From assembly GCA_018401495.1 (NCBI GenBank), contig JAGYJX010000006.1, positions 372,001 through 436,000 of the forward strand: DNA of 64,000 nt. Direction: 5' to 3'. The DNA is from Rhodospirillaceae bacterium. GTDB lineage: Bacteria; Pseudomonadota; Alphaproteobacteria; Thalassobaculales; Thalassobaculaceae. The notes under the pieces are model-generated. The model was not told where the DNA came from, searched no databases, and worked only from the letters and a program-made list of their open reading frames with translations. Every line of letters starts with the position of its first letter. The stretch's first letter is position 1. Both the position numbers and the translations under genes were made by a program. This document shows positions 28,181 through 38,443 of the stretch, piece by piece.

Positions 28181-29515
28181 TCACTGGGCGATCGAACCGA
28201 TCGCTGCGTCGACCGCCGCCCCCAAGCGGTCGACGATCTCCGCCAGATCGTCGTCGGTGGCGATGTAGGGCGGCGCCACCAGGACGTGATCGCCGGATTT
28301 GCCGTCGATGATGCCGCCCATCGGGTAGCAGATCATGCCGCGATCCATGGCCTCCCGCTTGACCCGCTGGTGCACCGCCAGCGACGGGTCGTAGGGGGTC
28401 TTGGAGGCCCGGTCGGCGACCAGTTCCAGCGCCACGAAGTAGCCGCGCCCACGGATCTCGCCGACATGGGCGGCGTTGCCGAAGCGCTCCTCCAGCATGG
28501 CGCGCAGCTTGACACCGCCGGCCTGCACGCGCCCGAGCAAACCTTCCTCGCGGATCGCGGTCTGCACCGCCAGCGCCGCGGCGCAGGCCACCGGATGGCC
28601 CATGTAGGTGTGGCCGTGCTGGAAGAAGCCGCTGCCGTCGCGGATCGCGCCGTAGACCTTCTCGGAGGCGATGACCGCGCCGATCGGCTGATAGCCGGCG
28701 CCGAGGCCCTTGGCGACGATGTAGACGTCGGCCACCACGCCGTCGGCCTCGGAGGCGTAGAGCGTGCCGGTGCGGCCCATGCCGCACATCACCTCGTCGA
28801 AGATCAGCAGGACGCCGTGGCGGTCGCAGATCTCGCGCACCCGGGCCAGGTAGCCCGGCACCGCCGCGACCGCCCCCAGCGTGGCGCCGACCACCGGCTC
28901 CAGGATGAAGGCGGAGACGGTCTCCGGCCCGACCCGCAGGATCTCGGTCTCCAGCTCGTCGGCCACCCGCCGGCCGTACTGCTCCTCGGTCTCGTCGTGG
29001 CTGCGTCCGCGGTACGGGTAGCAGGGGGAAATGTGACTCCAGTCCTGCATGTAGGGCTGGTAGAGCGCCCGGCGGGCCATGTTGCCGCTCGCCGACAGGG
29101 CGCCGAGCGTGTTGCCGTGGTAGCTCTGTCGGCGCGCGACGATGCGGTGGCGCGACGGTTCGCCGCGCTCGACATGGTACTGGCGGGCGAGCTTGATCGC
29201 CGCCTCGGTCGCCTCCGAGCCGCCGCTCACGAACAGCGCCCGCGCCATCCGGCCGGGGGCGTTCCGCACCATCACCTCGGCGAGCTGCTCCGCCGGCTCG
29301 CTGGAGAACGCTCCGGTGTGCGCGAAGGCGATCCGGCCGACCTGCTCGCGCACCGCCTCGATCACCCGCTGGTGGCTGTGCCCGAGGCAGGACACCGCGG
29401 CGCCGCCGGAGGCGTCCAGGTAGCGCTTGCCGGTGGCATCCTCGATCCAGATGCCGTCTCCGCGCACGACGACAGGCATCTCGGCGCGGGTGTCACGGTG
29501 GAACACGTAGCTCAT
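28181..29515 (-). CDS. Class III (omega) aminotransferase
   Basis: The 444-residue protein has the class III PLP fold: GHSHQRVIEAV, FVSGGSEATEAAIKLARQYH, the PLP aspartate in LLIFDEVMCGMGRTG, the Schiff-base lysine in YIVAKGLGAGYQPIG and the phosphate contact near HGHTYMGHPVACAAAL. It moves an amino group from an amine or beta/omega-amino acid to a keto acid. It is the last gene of a minus-strand catabolic block. LysR at 29523 and the hydantoinase genes upstream suggest that it acts on an amino intermediate of that route. The exact substrate cannot be read. Confidence 0.9.
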   Translation of the reverse strand: MSYVFHRDTRAEMPVVVRGDGIWIEDATGKRYLDASGGAAVSCLGHSHQRVIEAVREQVGRIAFAHTGAFSSEPAEQLAEVMVRNAPGRMARALFVSGGSEATEAAIKLARQYHVERGEPSRHRIVARRQSYHGNTLGALSASGNMARRALYQPYMQDWSHISPCYPYRGRSHDETEEQYGRRVADELETEILRVGPETVSAFILEPVVGATLGAVAAVPGYLARVREICDRHGVLLIFDEVMCGMGRTGTLYASEADGVVADVYIVAKGLGAGYQPIGAVIASEKVYGAIRDGSGFFQHGHTYMGHPVACAAALAVQTAIREEGLLGRVQAGGVKLRAMLEERFGNAAHVGEIRGRGYFVALELVADRASKTPYDPSLAVHQRVKREAMDRGMICYPMGGIIDGKSGDHVLVAPPYIATDDDLAEIVDRLGAAVDAAIGSIAQ

Positions 29516-29522
29516 GGCGACC

Positions 29523-30443
29523 TCAGGACTCCGCGGCTCGGCCGGGTGGGGAACTGCCCGCCGCCGCCGGGCCGAAGCGGCTGCGGACGTGGGCGACGAA
29601 GCGGTCGACGTGGCGGCCCGGGGTCCGCCGGGTCGACAGGATCATGTGCGGGTCGAGGGGCATGGTCGGGTCCAGCGGGCGCGCGATCAGATCGCCAAAA
29701 TGCCTGCCGACGGCGAAGCCGTCCACCAGCCCGACGCCGACACCCTCGGCGACCAGGGCACAGGCCGCGAACGAGGTGCTGACCTGGCAGGCGATTTCCG
29801 GCATGTCGCCGATCGAGCTGAACAGGCTCTCGAGCTGCAGTCCGAACAGGTAGTTGCGGTTGCCGGTGATCAGCGTCTCGCCCCGCAACTCGACCAGCGG
29901 GATGCGCTCGAACGCGGCCAGCCGGTGGTCGCGGCGCACGGCGCAGAACAGCTCCGATCGGCCGAGTTCGATCTTGCGGAGGTCGTAGCCCTGGACCGGC
30001 GACAGCATCAGGCCGAGGTCGACGTCGCCCTTCATGGTGGCCTCGATGACGTAGCGCGGCGGCAGCAGCTGGATCGAGAAGCGGACACGCGGGTGGATGT
30101 CGCGGAACTCGCGGACCAGCCGGGGCAGGACCGTCACGCCGAGGGTCTGGATCGCGGCCACCCTGACCATCGCGACCCGGCTGTCGCGGATCTCCATCGC
30201 CAGCCGCTGGACGTCGTGCAGGCGGTCGAACACCGCCTCGGTCTCCTTGAACAGCTGCAGCGCTTCGGAGGTCGGGGTGATGCGCCCGCGCCGCCGGTTG
30301 AACAGCGGTATGCCGATCTGGTCCTCGGCGTGGGTCAGCATCTTGCTGAGCGCCGGCTGCGACACGTTGAGGATCCGCGCCGCCTCGGTCAGCGACCGGG
30401 TTCGCATGATGGTGTCGAAGATCTCGAGGTAGCGGGTCTTCAC
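29523..30443 (-). CDS. LysR-family transcriptional regulator
   Basis: GTG 30443 gives a 306-residue LTTR beginning VKTRYLEIFDTIMRTRSLTEAARIL, with the winged helix NVSQPALSKMLTHAEDQIGIPLF at about 25-50, then a periplasmic-binding-like effector domain (VRVAAIQTLGVTVLPRLVREF). The open frame continues to 30860 without family similarity, so I rejected that start. It lies between aminotransferase and hydantoinase genes on the same strand and probably regulates them in response to a pathway intermediate. Confidence 0.9.
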   Translation of the reverse strand: MKTRYLEIFDTIMRTRSLTEAARILNVSQPALSKMLTHAEDQIGIPLFNRRRGRITPTSEALQLFKETEAVFDRLHDVQRLAMEIRDSRVAMVRVAAIQTLGVTVLPRLVREFRDIHPRVRFSIQLLPPRYVIEATMKGDVDLGLMLSPVQGYDLRKIELGRSELFCAVRRDHRLAAFERIPLVELRGETLITGNRNYLFGLQLESLFSSIGDMPEIACQVSTSFAACALVAEGVGVGLVDGFAVGRHFGDLIARPLDPTMPLDPHMILSTRRTPGRHVDRFVAHVRSRFGPAAAGSSPPGRAAES

Positions 30444-30472
30444 CGGCTCATGGTCCAGGATGGGGCGGAGGG

Positions 30473-32623
30473 CTACTCCGAACGAAGCGCCGTCAGGTCC
30501 GAGAGCGCCCCGCCGTCCGGCGGCGCGTAGCCGTGACGATACGCGTAGCTCGCCTCGCCCGACGCCACCAGCGCGCCATCTTCGCCCGAAACCTCGACGT
30601 GGGCGAAGAAGATCCGACGGCCGCCGCCGATCACCCGACCGCGCGCCTGCAACGGCCCGGCGCCCGCCGGACCGACGAACGAGACCGACAGCGATAGCGT
30701 CTGGGCGCTCACCACCCGGCCGGGATGCGCGCAGTAGCAGCCGGCGTAGCCCCCGGCGGCGTCGATCAGGGTCGCCAGGACGCCGCCGTGCGGGCGTCCG
30801 CCGCGGTTCATGTGGCGCCCGTCCGGGTGCAGGACGACCACCGCCTCGCCGGCCCGCCACTCGACCAGCTCGAAGCCGAGCAGTGACTGGAATCCCGGCG
30901 GCGGCTCGACCGTCACCGTGTCACCCGCAGGGTCTACCGGGTCGACCCGCACGCCGTAGCGGGCCTCGGCGTGGCCCGGCGTCACGTAGCCGTGGCGCAG
31001 GTCGCGCTCGATCAGGTCGAGAGGGCGTTCGGCCGGGTCGCCGTAGCCGCCGCCCCCCGGGCTGTAGTGGGTGACGACGTCGCCGCGGGCCAGGAACTCG
31101 ATGTCGCCGATGGCGTATGGCAGCGTCCGCTCCTGCGGCGTGCCCTCGTTGATCACCCAGCGCCCGCCGTCGCCCGGCCGCCCGCCGGCCACGCCCTGCG
31201 GCAGCGACACGGTCTTCTGCGAGGTGTGGTGGAACTGCGGGTCGTCGCCGAGGATCCGATAGCCGAGCACCTGCCCGAGACCGCCGCGCCAGCGACCGGG
31301 GCCGCCGGAATCGGTCGACAGGCGGCGCTCGATGTAGAGTACCGGGTTGTCGATCTCGAGCGCCTCGATCGGCGGGATCGGGCAGTTGGTCACGTGCGCC
31401 GACAGGGTGCTGGCGCCGTCGGCGCGCGCCGTGGCGCCGATCCCGCCGGGCACCACCTCGCCGAAGCTGGTGCGGCGGTTGGTGCGCGGGTTCAGCAGCA
31501 TGGTGTTGTTGTAGAGGCAGCCGCAGGCGTCGCCCATCACCCGGTCCGGCACCGCTTCGGCCAGGGCACCCATCACCAGGTCGACGATCGAATGGCAGAC
31601 CACCATGCGCTGGAAGCACGCAGCCGGCCATTGCGCGTTCACCAGGCTGCCCTTCGGCGCGACGATCCGGACCGGCTGCTTGCAGCCCTCGGTGTTGGGG
31701 ATGGACGGGTCGGTGATGCAGCGCATGACGTAGAACACGGCCGCGTAGGTCGCCGACAGCGGCGAGTTGATCGGGCCCTTGATCTGCGGGTCGGTGCCGG
31801 TGAAGTCGAATTCCAGCTCGTCGCCGGACACGGTGAGCGTGAGGCAGAGCCGGAACGGGCCGCCCTTGGCGCCGTCGTCCAGGATCGGCTCCTCGTGCCG
31901 GTACACGCCGTCCGGAATCCGGGCGATCTCCTGGCGGGTGCGGCGCTCCGAATACGCCATGAGTTCCTCGAAGATCTCCAGCACCTCGGGTTCGCCGTAG
32001 CGGTCGAACAGGCCGGTCAGTTCGGTGGCCGCCAGCCGGATGCTGGCGAACTGCGACACCAGGTCGTTCTCGAAGTTCTCAGGCACCCGTGTGTTGGCCA
32101 GCATCACCCGGAACAGCTGCTCGTCGCGTTCGCCGCGCCGGATGATCTTCACCGGCGGCATCCGCAGGCCTTCCTGCTCGATGTCGATGTTCCAGCCGCG
32201 CGTGCCCATCCAGGTGGCGCCGACGTCCATGTGGTGGACGTTCAGGGCCGCGAAGGCGACCCGCTTGCCGTGCCAGAAGATCGGCGTGTAGGCGATCACG
32301 TCGTTGGTGTGGTGCGACGACAGCGACCCGCCGCCGGCGTACGGATCGTTGGTCAGGACCACGTCGCCCTCCTCCCAGGCGTCGAGCGGGACGTAGTGGT
32401 CGAGGATGGTGCGCAGGCAGAGGCCGATGCAGTTCAGGTGGATCGGGATGCTGGCGGATTCCGAGAGCAGCCTGCCTTCGCCGTCGAAGATCGCCGCCGA
32501 ACAGTCCTCCATCTCCTTGACGATCATCGAGGTTGCCGAGCGGATCATCCGGGCGGCGATCTGCTCGGCCGCCATGACCAGGCTGTTGCGGACGATTTCC
32601 AGGGTGATCGGGTTCACGGTCAT
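30473..32623 (-). CDS. Hydantoinase B/oxoprolinase subunit fused to a hotdog (PaaI-like) thioesterase domain
   Basis: ATG 32623 overlaps the hyuA stop (ATGA). Residues about 1-560 are a complete HyuB subunit: NPITLEIVRNSLVMAAEQIA, the metal-binding NDPYAGGGSLSSHHTND, and HYSPGGGGYGDPAERP near its end. The frame then continues into about 140 residues of PaaI-type hotdog fold (GFQSLLGFELVEW, RGGRPHGGVLATLIDAAGGYAG, SLSVSFVGPAGAG). HyuA/HyuB pairs hydrolyse hydantoins, 5-oxoproline or related cyclic amides with ATP, or carboxylate ketones. A thioesterase joined to HyuB is unusual. An indel that removed a stop cannot be fully excluded, but both domains are whole. Confidence 0.85.
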   Translation of the reverse strand: MTVNPITLEIVRNSLVMAAEQIAARMIRSATSMIVKEMEDCSAAIFDGEGRLLSESASIPIHLNCIGLCLRTILDHYVPLDAWEEGDVVLTNDPYAGGGSLSSHHTNDVIAYTPIFWHGKRVAFAALNVHHMDVGATWMGTRGWNIDIEQEGLRMPPVKIIRRGERDEQLFRVMLANTRVPENFENDLVSQFASIRLAATELTGLFDRYGEPEVLEIFEELMAYSERRTRQEIARIPDGVYRHEEPILDDGAKGGPFRLCLTLTVSGDELEFDFTGTDPQIKGPINSPLSATYAAVFYVMRCITDPSIPNTEGCKQPVRIVAPKGSLVNAQWPAACFQRMVVCHSIVDLVMGALAEAVPDRVMGDACGCLYNNTMLLNPRTNRRTSFGEVVPGGIGATARADGASTLSAHVTNCPIPPIEALEIDNPVLYIERRLSTDSGGPGRWRGGLGQVLGYRILGDDPQFHHTSQKTVSLPQGVAGGRPGDGGRWVINEGTPQERTLPYAIGDIEFLARGDVVTHYSPGGGGYGDPAERPLDLIERDLRHGYVTPGHAEARYGVRVDPVDPAGDTVTVEPPPGFQSLLGFELVEWRAGEAVVVLHPDGRHMNRGGRPHGGVLATLIDAAGGYAGCYCAHPGRVVSAQTLSLSVSFVGPAGAGPLQARGRVIGGGRRIFFAHVEVSGEDGALVASGEASYAYRHGYAPPDGGALSDLTALRSE

Positions 32624-34694
32624 GGCTGGGTGCCCTCGGGCTGCGGCTGGTTCTTGACAGCGAGGATGTTGCCGACGGCGTCGACCGTCCCGACCCATCC
32701 CGCGGGCAGGACGAAGGTCGACCCGGGATACTCGACGATTGCCGGGCCGGTGAGGGTGGCGCCGGCGGCAGGTCGGCGTAGCGCCAGACCGGCCAGACGG
32801 CGGCCTCGGCGCCGGCGTACAGGACCCGGCGCTCCCCGGCCGGCCCGGTTCCGCCGGCGACGGGCTTGGGCGGCCAGAATCCGCCCGCGACCGCGCTCGA
32901 TCCCTGGACCCTGAGGTTGACCATCTCGATGTCCTTGGAGGCCATCGCGTAGCCGTACTGCTGCTGGTGCAGATCGTGAAACCGTTGGCGCAGCCGGTCG
33001 GCGAAGGCGGATTGGCCGGCGATGTCGGAGACGTCGACCGACATCTCGAAGGACTGTCCGACGTAGCGAAGGTCCAGCGACCGGAGCATCGTCACCTCGG
33101 CCGGGCCCACGCCGTCGGTGGCGAAACCGGCGACGACGTCGGCCTCGAGCGACCGGAACCGGTCCTCGAGGTCGTTCGGGTCCAGGCTCGCCACCGGCTG
33201 GATGCTGGTCATCACCGCGTCGTGGATGATCGCCGCCGACAGCAGGCCGCTGGCCGAGACGTTGCCGGGGGCCGGCGGGATCACGACCCGCGACATCCCG
33301 AGCGCGTCGGCCAGCGCCACCGTGTGCAACGGTCCGGCGCCGCCGAAGCCGACCAAGCGCGTAGCCGCGCGGGTCGAGGCCGCGCTGCACCGTCGCCAGC
33401 TTGATGGCGTTGACCATATGGGCCTCGGCGATCGCCAGGATCCCGAGGGCGGCTTCCTCGACCGTCAGGCCGAGGGGTGCGGCGACGCGCTCGGCGATGC
33501 CGCGGCGCGACAGCTCGGGGTCGATGACCCGGGTTCCGGCCAGGAAGTAGTCGGGGTTCAGGCGGCCGCACACGATGTTGGCGTCGGTCACGGTCGGATG
33601 CTCGCCGCCCTGGCCATAGCACATCGGTCCCGGCACCGACCCGGCGCTGCGCGGCCCGACCTTGAGGGCCCCGCCATGGTCGACATGGGCGATCGAGCCG
33701 CCGCCGGCGCCGATCGTCACCAGGTCGAGCATCGGCAGCAGCACTGGGTAGTTGGCGAGGCGCCCGCGGCTGGTGAAATCCGGCCGACCCTTCGTCACGA
33801 CCGCGATGTCGGAACTGGTGCCGCCCATGTCGAAGGTGATCAGGTCGTCGAGCCCGGCGGCGGCGCCGACCTCGCGACCGCCGATGATCCCGGCGACCGG
33901 CCCGGAATGGGTGATCGCGACCGGAATGGTCTTGCCGTTCTCGAACCCCATGACGCCGCCGTTGCCGCGCATGATGAAGCAGCGGGGGCGCAGCCCGTGC
34001 TCGGCGAGCGCCGCCTTCAGCCGGTCCAGGTGATCGGCCATCGGTCCCTTGACGTAGGCGTTGAGCACCGTCGTCGAGGTCCGCTCGAACTCCCGGAACT
34101 CGCGCACGATGTCGGACGACAGCGAGACCAGCACGTCCGGCCAGCGTTCGGCGACGATGCTCGCGGGTCCGGCGCTCGTGCACCGGGTTGGCGTAGGCGT
34201 GCATGTAGCAGACCGCGATCGAGCGCACGCCCTCGCCGACCAGCGCCTCGACCGCGGCGATCGACGGTCTCGGGGTCGATCGGCGTCAGCACGCTGCCGT
34301 CGTGCAGCATGCGCTCGGCGACCTCGTGGCGCAGGTGGCGCGGCACCAGCGGCGGCTGGGGGCGCCAGTGGATGTCGTAGATGTTCGGCTTGCGCGAGGC
34401 CCGCCCGATCTCCAGCACGTCGCGGAAGCCGGCGGTGGTCAGCAGCCCGACCGGCACCTGGCGCTCCTCGACGATCAGGTTGGTCACCATGGTGGTGCCG
34501 TAGGAGAAGCTTTCGACCTCGTGGGCGGCGACGCCCTCGCGCTCCATCACCTCCAGCACCCCGCGCAGGATGCCGTCGGACAGGTCCTGCGGGGTCGTCG
34601 GGACCTTCCAGGTGGCGAGCCGGCCGGACTCGCGGTTGCGGAACACGATGTCGGTGTGCGTGCCGCCGGTGTCGACGCCGACCTGCCAGCCCAT
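32620..34694 (-). CDS. Hydantoinase A/oxoprolinase ATP-binding subunit (about four apparent frameshifts)
   Basis: ATG 34694 opens with GVDTGGTHTDIVFRN, the first ATP-binding motif of HyuA. Later parts in other frames give FSYGTTMVTNLIVEE, IMRGNGGVMG, LITFDMGGTSSDIAVV, TIGAGGGSIAHVD and FGGAGPLHTVALADALG, all diagnostic. Frame changes fall near 34262, 34160, 33358 and 32775, but every family block is present in order, so the gene is probably intact and the assembly is poor here. It couples ATP hydrolysis to ring opening together with HyuB, to which it is translationally coupled. Confidence 0.85.
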
Positions 34695-34722
34695 GCGAGT
34701 TCTCCTGAAGCGGTCGATGCGG

Positions 34723-36010
34723 TTACTGCTCCGGACCGAGGATCAGGTCCGGAAGCCACAAGCTGAACCCCGGCACGTAGGTGATGAGCAGCAGCACCAG
34801 CACCAGCGGCACGAGGAACGGAATGGTCGCCATGGTCACGCGCTCGAACGGGACGCGCGCGATCTCGGCGACGATGAACAGCCCGACGCCCATCGGCGGC
34901 GTGGCGATGCCGATCAGCAGCGCCAGCTGCACGATCAGGCCGAAATGCACCCGGTCGATGCCGAAGTGGTCGACCAGCGGCAGGAAGATCGGCACCAGGA
35001 TCAGCTTGGCGGGAACGCCCTCGATGAAACAGCCGATGACGATCAGGAACACCACGGTGATCAGCAGGAAGACCGGCCGGCTGTCGGTGGCCTCGAGGAC
35101 GCCGGCCGCCAGCATCTGCGGAACCTGCTCGATCGCGATCAGCCAGCCCATGACCGTGGTGAAACCGATGATCATCATGATCACCGAGGTCACCACCACC
35201 GTGTCGCTGAGCGCCGCCCACAGTTCGGCGCGCCGCAGCTGCCCGGTCAGCGCGCCCAGCAGCAAGGCGTAGGCGCAGGCGATGACGCCGGCCTCGTGGG
35301 CGGTGGCGAAGCCCCAGACGATCGCGATCACGATGAAGGCGGGCGCGACCATCGCCGGCAGCGCCAGCTTGCCCTTGGCCACGACTTCGCGAAGGCTGGC
35401 GCGCGGGCTCTGCGGGAAATCGTAGATCTCGGCGAAGATCCGGTTGGTGACCATCAGGGCGGCGCCGACCAGCACCCCAGGCAGGATGCCGGCCAGGAAC
35501 AGCCGGGCGACCGAGGTCTGCGCCAGGTAGGCGTAGACCAGCAGGCCGATCGACGGCGGGATCAGCGGGCCGATCACCGAGGAGGCGACGGTCACCGCGG
35601 CGGCGAACTCCGGCCGGGTAGCCGCGGTCCTTCATCGCCCGGATCTCGATCTTGCCGAGCCCGGCGCAGTCGGCGACGGCGGCGCCGTTGACCCCGGCGA
35701 AGATCATCGAGGCGAGCACGTTGACCTGCGCCAGGCCGGCCTTGAAATGCCCGGCCAGCGATTCCGCGAAATTGAAGATCCGGTCGGTGATCCCGACGGC
35801 GTTCATCAGGTTGCCGGCCAGGATGAAGAACGGGATCGCCAGCAGCGAGACGTTGTCGATGCCCTCCAGGACCTGCTGGGGGATGATGTAGAGGCTGTCG
35901 CCGAAGCCGGCCTCGGCCATCGCCGCCACCACCGACAGGCCGACCGAGAACGCGATCGGGATCCCGATCAGCAGGGCGGCCAGGAACACCGCGAACATCG
36001 CCAGGATCAT
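34723..36010 (-). CDS. dctM: TRAP transporter large permease DctM (one apparent frameshift)
   Basis: ATG 36010 overlaps the dctQ stop. The protein has about 12 hydrophobic helices, starting MILAMFAVFLAALLIGIPIAFSVGL and including AIPFFILAGNLMNAVGITDR, which is typical of DctM. Near 35618 one extra G (TACCCGGCCGGAG for TACCCGCCGGAG) shifts the frame; the rest continues from PEFAAAVTVASSVIGPLIPP in the second frame to 34723. With DctQ and DctP it forms a sodium-driven, high-affinity uptake system of the inner membrane. Confidence 0.9.
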
Positions 36011-36510
36011 GGCCGATCTCCCTGGGGACGGTCGGCGCCGCCGGTCGTCCAGATGCGCACGAGGGTCAGCAGGCCGTCGAGGACCAGCAGCCCGCAGGCG
36101 ACGAACAGCGGCGCGATCACCCAGCGCTTCGGCAGCTCGACGATTTCGACGTAGCCGCTGCTCAGTTCCATGACGCGGGGCGCCTCCGAGAGGATCAGCG
36201 CCAGCAGGAACAGGCCGGCCAGCGCCGCGATGGTCGCCAGGAGTTTCGAGACGACCCCGCGGCAGTGACTGGTGAGCACCGCCATGACCACGTCGGCGCG
36301 GCGGCGGTAGACGATGTAGAAGCCGATGAAGACCAGCCAGGCGAAGCCGACCATCGTCATCGGGAAGACGTGGACCAGTCCTTTGCCCGCCACCTCGCGC
36401 ACCAGCATGGTGACCAGGTTGGCGACCACCATCGCGATCAGCAGCGAATTGGCCGCCACGATCGCCAGTCGGTCGCACACGGACAGGAACGCGTCCACGC
36501 CCCGCAGCAT
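36007..36510 (-). CDS. dctQ: TRAP transporter small permease DctQ
   Basis: The 167-residue protein has four hydrophobic helices: LAIVAANSLLIAMVVANLVT, GFAWLVFIGFYIVY, LATIAALAGLFLLALIL and VIAPLFVACGLLVLDGLLTL. This and its position between dctP and dctM, with a 4-base overlap into dctM, identify it as the DctQ subunit. Primary sequence is poorly conserved in this family, so context carries weight. Confidence 0.9.
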   Translation of the reverse strand: MLRGVDAFLSVCDRLAIVAANSLLIAMVVANLVTMLVREVAGKGLVHVFPMTMVGFAWLVFIGFYIVYRRRADVVMAVLTSHCRGVVSKLLATIAALAGLFLLALILSEAPRVMELSSGYVEIVELPKRWVIAPLFVACGLLVLDGLLTLVRIWTTGGADRPQGDRP

Positions 36511-36512
36511 GG

Positions 36513-37508
36513 TCAGCCTCGGGTCGAGGCGACGGTGGCCAGCAAACCGGCCGGAAGCTCGCCCTTGGCGTCGAGGTCGAGGTACATCGTGCGCATGCGC
36601 TCGACGAAGGCGCGGGTGTCGACCTTCTCGAAGGTGGCGCCCTTGCGGGTCATGCTGTCGACCGTCGTGTCGGCGATCTCGGCGTTGATCTGCCGGGCCA
36701 GCTCGGCGGCGTCGGCGTGCGCCCGCGTCAGGCCATCCCTTGCGGCTGCGGACAGACCATCCCAGGCCTTCGAATTGGTCATCAGCGCGAGACCCTGCGG
36801 GAACTCGTCGGTGCGGCCGATGTTCGGGGCGACCTCGTAGAACCGCATGCTCTCGATCTGCGAGATCGGCCCGGTGACGGCGCTGACGAGGCCGCGGCGA
36901 AGGCCTTCGTAGACATCGCTCCAGCCCATCACGATCACCTCGGCGCCGAGGTGGTTCCAGGTGTCGACGGCGATCTTGGTGCTGTACATCCGCAGCTTGA
37001 CCCCCTGGACGTCATCCAGGGTGCGGATCGGGTCCTTGGAGACGATGACCCGGTAAGGTCCGCGCTCGATCGCGCTGGCGTCACCGATGATCGTGATCCC
37101 GGCCTTGTCCTTGAGTCCGGCCAGCCAGCCCTTCACCAGATCCGACGCCATGAAGCGGCGCCAGTGATCGCGATCGTCGAACAGGAACGGCGCGGCGACC
37201 CAGCGCAGCTCCGGCGCCTGGGCTTCCAGGAAGCCGACGCCCTCCGCGAAGATCTGGACCGTTCCGGCCTGCAACTGCTCGATCACCGCCTGCGGCTTGC
37301 CGAGCTGGCTGCTCGGGAAGATCCGCACGGTGACCTCGCCCTTGGTGTAGTCGGCGGCGAGGTCGGCGAAGCGCTGCCAGACCCGGCCCTCGGGGCTGTC
37401 GGGCGGCATCTGGTGGGCAAGACGCCAGGTCTCGGCGGTGGCCGCTGCCGCGCCGAGGAACAACAGCGGCATCGCGAGCAGCAGGGACAGCGAATGTCTA
37501 CGGCGCAT
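36513..37508 (-). CDS. dctP: TRAP transporter substrate-binding protein DctP
   Basis: The 331-residue protein has a Sec signal peptide (RRRHSLSLLLAMPLLFLGAAAATA), then DctP features: WRLAHQMPPDSPEGRVWQRF, VRIFPSSQLGKPQAVIEQLQ, and the substrate-clamp region VKLRMYSTKIAVDTWNHLGA, where the conserved arginine usually binds a carboxylate. The ligand is thus probably a carboxylic acid, here perhaps the substrate of the hydantoinase route. It starts the dctPQM group; 2 bases separate it from dctQ. Confidence 0.92.
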   Translation of the reverse strand: MRRRHSLSLLLAMPLLFLGAAAATAETWRLAHQMPPDSPEGRVWQRFADLAADYTKGEVTVRIFPSSQLGKPQAVIEQLQAGTVQIFAEGVGFLEAQAPELRWVAAPFLFDDRDHWRRFMASDLVKGWLAGLKDKAGITIIGDASAIERGPYRVIVSKDPIRTLDDVQGVKLRMYSTKIAVDTWNHLGAEVIVMGWSDVYEGLRRGLVSAVTGPISQIESMRFYEVAPNIGRTDEFPQGLALMTNSKAWDGLSAAARDGLTRAHADAAELARQINAEIADTTVDSMTRKGATFEKVDTRAFVERMRTMYLDLDAKGELPAGLLATVASTRG

Positions 37509-37548
37509 GGTTCACCTCGTCATCGTGGTTGCGGTTGCGGAAACGGGA

Positions 37549-38433
37549 TCAGGCGAGGCCGAGACGCTGATGGCCCGGCGGCGGTGGCCGGCCGGAAGCC
37601 GAGCTCGCCGATGATGCGCGCCGCCTTCTCGACCAGCGCGCCATTGCCCGGGGCCAGCACGCCCCGCTCGAGGTACAGGTTGTCCTCCAGGCCGACCCGA
37701 AGGTTGCCGCCGAGCAGCGCCGCCTGGGTGGCCATCGGGAACTGCATGGGCCCGACTCCGAACGCCGACCACACTGCGTCCTGCGGCAGGCTGTTGCGCA
37801 GATACAGCATGGTTTCCGGGTCGGCGGGCGAGCCCCAGGGGATCCCGAGGCAGAGCTGGAAGAAGGCGTTGCGCGGCAGCAGGCGCTTGGCCGTCATATC
37901 GAGCGCGAGCCGCAGATGGCCGGGCTCGAACACCTCGAGCTCGGGCAGGACCCCGGCGGCGATCACCAGCCGTGCCATCTCGCGCAGGTGCGCGGCGGTG
38001 TTCACGAACGCCCGGTCGCCGAAGTTCAGGGTCCCCATGTCGAGGCTGCACAGGTCGGGCCGCAGGCGCACGACATGCTCGACGCGCTCCGCCGGGCGCT
38101 TGAAGTTGGTGCCGGGACCGGCAATCGCCGGGTCGTCGTCGCCGGGGTCGAAGCGGGCGCCGATGCCGGTCGTCAGGTTGATCAGGACGTCGCTGCCGCT
38201 GGTCCGGATCCGCTCGACGACCTCGGCGTAGTGGGCGACGTCCATGCTCGGTCCGGTGGTGTCGGGATCGCGGACATGGATGTGGACGATCGCCGCCCCG
38301 GCTTCGGCCGCTTCGAGACAGGAGGCGGCGATCTGCGTCGGGTGACCGGCACCGCCGGGTTCCGCGACGGCGTGTCGGACCCGCCGGTGACGGCGCAGGA
38401 GATGATGACCGGTTGCCGGTGCGACGGTGACAT
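37549..38433 (-). CDS. BKACE-family beta-keto acid cleavage enzyme (two apparent frameshifts)
   Basis: ATG 38433 begins SPSHRQPVIISCAVTGGSDTP, the classical BKACE (DUF849) start. After a shift near 38340 the next frame has HIHVRDPDTTG with zinc ligands, and the following frame INLTTGIG, CSLDMGTLNFGD and FGVGPMQFPMATQAALLGGN. A second shift near 37577 leads to the normal short end HQRLGLA with TGA at 37551-37549. These zinc enzymes condense a beta-keto acid with acetyl-CoA and split it to acetoacetate plus a CoA ester. In this cluster it likely follows the aminotransferase or oxidase step. Confidence 0.85.
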
Positions 38434-38443
38434 GGCGGGATCC

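Noticed and set aside
28177..30860. Long upstream extensions of the LysR frame and other minus-strand genes
   Set aside because: Family similarity begins at the later start codons; extensions overlap other genes and have shadow composition.
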